A DNA stretch of 64,000 nucleotides from Helicoverpa zea. Its lineage: Eukaryota > Arthropoda > Insecta > Lepidoptera > Noctuidae. The stretch lies in the NCBI RefSeq assembly GCF_022581195.2, contig NC_061474.1, positions 6,944,001 through 7,008,000 of the forward strand, written 5' to 3'. Shown piece by piece: positions 63,003 to 64,000 of this stretch; within the stretch, counting starts at the first letter, position 1; every line of letters starts with the position of its first letter. The position numbers were made by a program, and so were the translations under genes. The notes below the pieces were generated by a model. The model did no database searches. It was not told where the DNA came from and worked only from the letters and a program-made list of their open reading frames with translations.

Positions 63003-64000
63003 ATATAATTCCAGAATGATATGATATACCTAGGTGATTTAAAAATGACCCAGTTAAATAAAATGACCTTCTGAAAGTTTTTTAGATATTTTATAAGTTT
63101 ATTTGGATAAACACGATCACCTAAAGAACTTCTAGTCTAACTCAAAAAGTAATAGTTTTTAGAGTTTAAGTCTGTTTATTCAGAAAACATAAGACTGTTA
63201 ATACTACACACAACACAGTACAACACATCACACTTTCCGATCTTGCAGTATTTCGTTCTTTAGTATTTTTAGTGAATACCTGTTATTTAATTGTTTAGCC
63301 TATAGTCTAGTCTTATGTTTAAGTTTTCCTAAACGAAAAATGTTTATGTTTAATAATAAGGTCAATTGTTGGATTTTTATATTTTCTTTTTTCTCTTTAT
63401 AGATTTATTATGTTAGTTTAAGTGTAAGTTTAATTTAAATTTTATTTTGCTGTGCCCTACAGGGTCCACAATTGTACTTAGCTCTAAGCCATACTGTTAC
63501 ACCTATTTTATACATTGTGGAATGCAAATAAATAATATGAATATGAATAATTACCCATTATTCGATGGACCATGGTAAATACTATTTTTTTTTATGTCCT
63601 CTTCAAAAGTATCGGAAAAGACTAAGGAGAATAACATTTTCTGTCCTTAAAAAAGCTCATAATATACCGAACCAGAAACAGCCCAAATAAAGCCTCGAGA
63701 AAGAAAACTCCTTTTATCTATGATTCAAAAAAAGAACGCTTTAAAATAAAATAGATGGCCGTTTTCCATTCAATGAGACCAATCGACTTACTTAAATCGC
63801 TCGATGAAATAGTTTAACTCGAGCGAAGGTTAGTCGAATGAATTGAATATCTCTTTAAAGATGAATCGAGTTTTGATCTCTCGAATATTATTCGATTTCT
63901 GTATAGAGAGTTCATCATCTCGTGTAATATACTGACTTGATATTTTGGGTAGAAATACTAAGTCATAGTGGATTTCACTGCTTTTTACAAGCTTTTATTT
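63003..64000. other. Intergenic DNA with a LINE tail
   Basis: GTGCCCTACAGGGTCC (about 63451) followed by TTGTGGAATGCAAATAAATA and ATGAATATGAAT (to about 63548) looks like the 3' end of a LINE. TCGA-containing runs at 63785-63900 have no assignable function. No gene recognised. Confidence 0.4.

Overview
This window reads as nuclear DNA of a moth or butterfly (Lepidoptera), probably a noctuoid such as a Helicoverpa relative. The DNA is AT-rich, has no operon-like gene packing, and I found no host gene I could defend. The taxonomic guess is inference. It rests on lepidopteran-type SINEs (one with a tRNA-derived head and one with a 5S-rRNA-derived head on the same body, as recalled for the Helicoverpa armigera HaSE1/HaSE3 families), short Helitron-like elements, piggyBac-like and Transib-like elements, and RTE- and CR1-type LINE fragments. 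The window is best described as a graveyard of mobile elements with two fairly young LTR retrotransposons.

Layout. 1-5.8 kb: intergenic DNA with SINE pieces and a 229-bp inverted-repeat element. 5.8-12.5 kb: a DNA element with about 130-bp terminal inverted repeats, whose left repeat is split by a complete minus-strand Ty3/gypsy-type element (apparently identical 390-bp LTRs, target duplication GTAAT, one uninterrupted 1656-codon gag-pol). 12.5-22.3 kb: mostly unique DNA with a tRNA-SINE, LINE tails and a 5S-type SINE cut by a 223-bp inverted-repeat element. 22.3-26.6 kb: two 5'-truncated LINEs in opposite orientation. 26.6-31.25 kb: the most striking structure. A tRNA-SINE is split by a roughly 1.9-kb palindromic Transib-like element (termini CACGGTG, duplication CGCCG), which later received four insertions: a deleted piggyBac-like element (TTAA), a Helitron-like element (A/T site), a second SINE (10-bp duplication), and a small inverted-repeat element carrying a THAP-domain exon. 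The two arms act as each other's empty sites, so the order of events can be read directly.

31-46 kb: LINE tails, SINEs (two with snap-back palindromes), a truncated RTE with a 17-bp target duplication, and long stretches where I see nothing. 46.25-51.88 kb: a second LTR retrotransposon, plus strand, with 529-bp LTRs, duplication AGCG and a tRNA-Leu-like primer site. Its pol is broken by a one-base shift in a T run, and it carries what looks like a 458-bp GT-AG intron before its last codons. 51.9-57.6 kb: a Helitron-like element and SINEs. 57.7-63.0 kb: a decayed DIRS-type (tyrosine-recombinase) retrotransposon on the minus strand with 41-bp inverted terminal repeats, a repeat-built Gag-like region, reverse transcriptase, RNase H and recombinase remnants, next to a palindrome that copies its end.

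The genes here do not work together as a pathway. Each coding region belongs to its own element, and the non-autonomous elements (SINEs, palindromic DNA elements, Helitron-like elements) would depend on proteins supplied from elsewhere in the genome. The SINE tail resembles the tail of the RTE fragment in this same window, which fits RTE as the SINE's partner.
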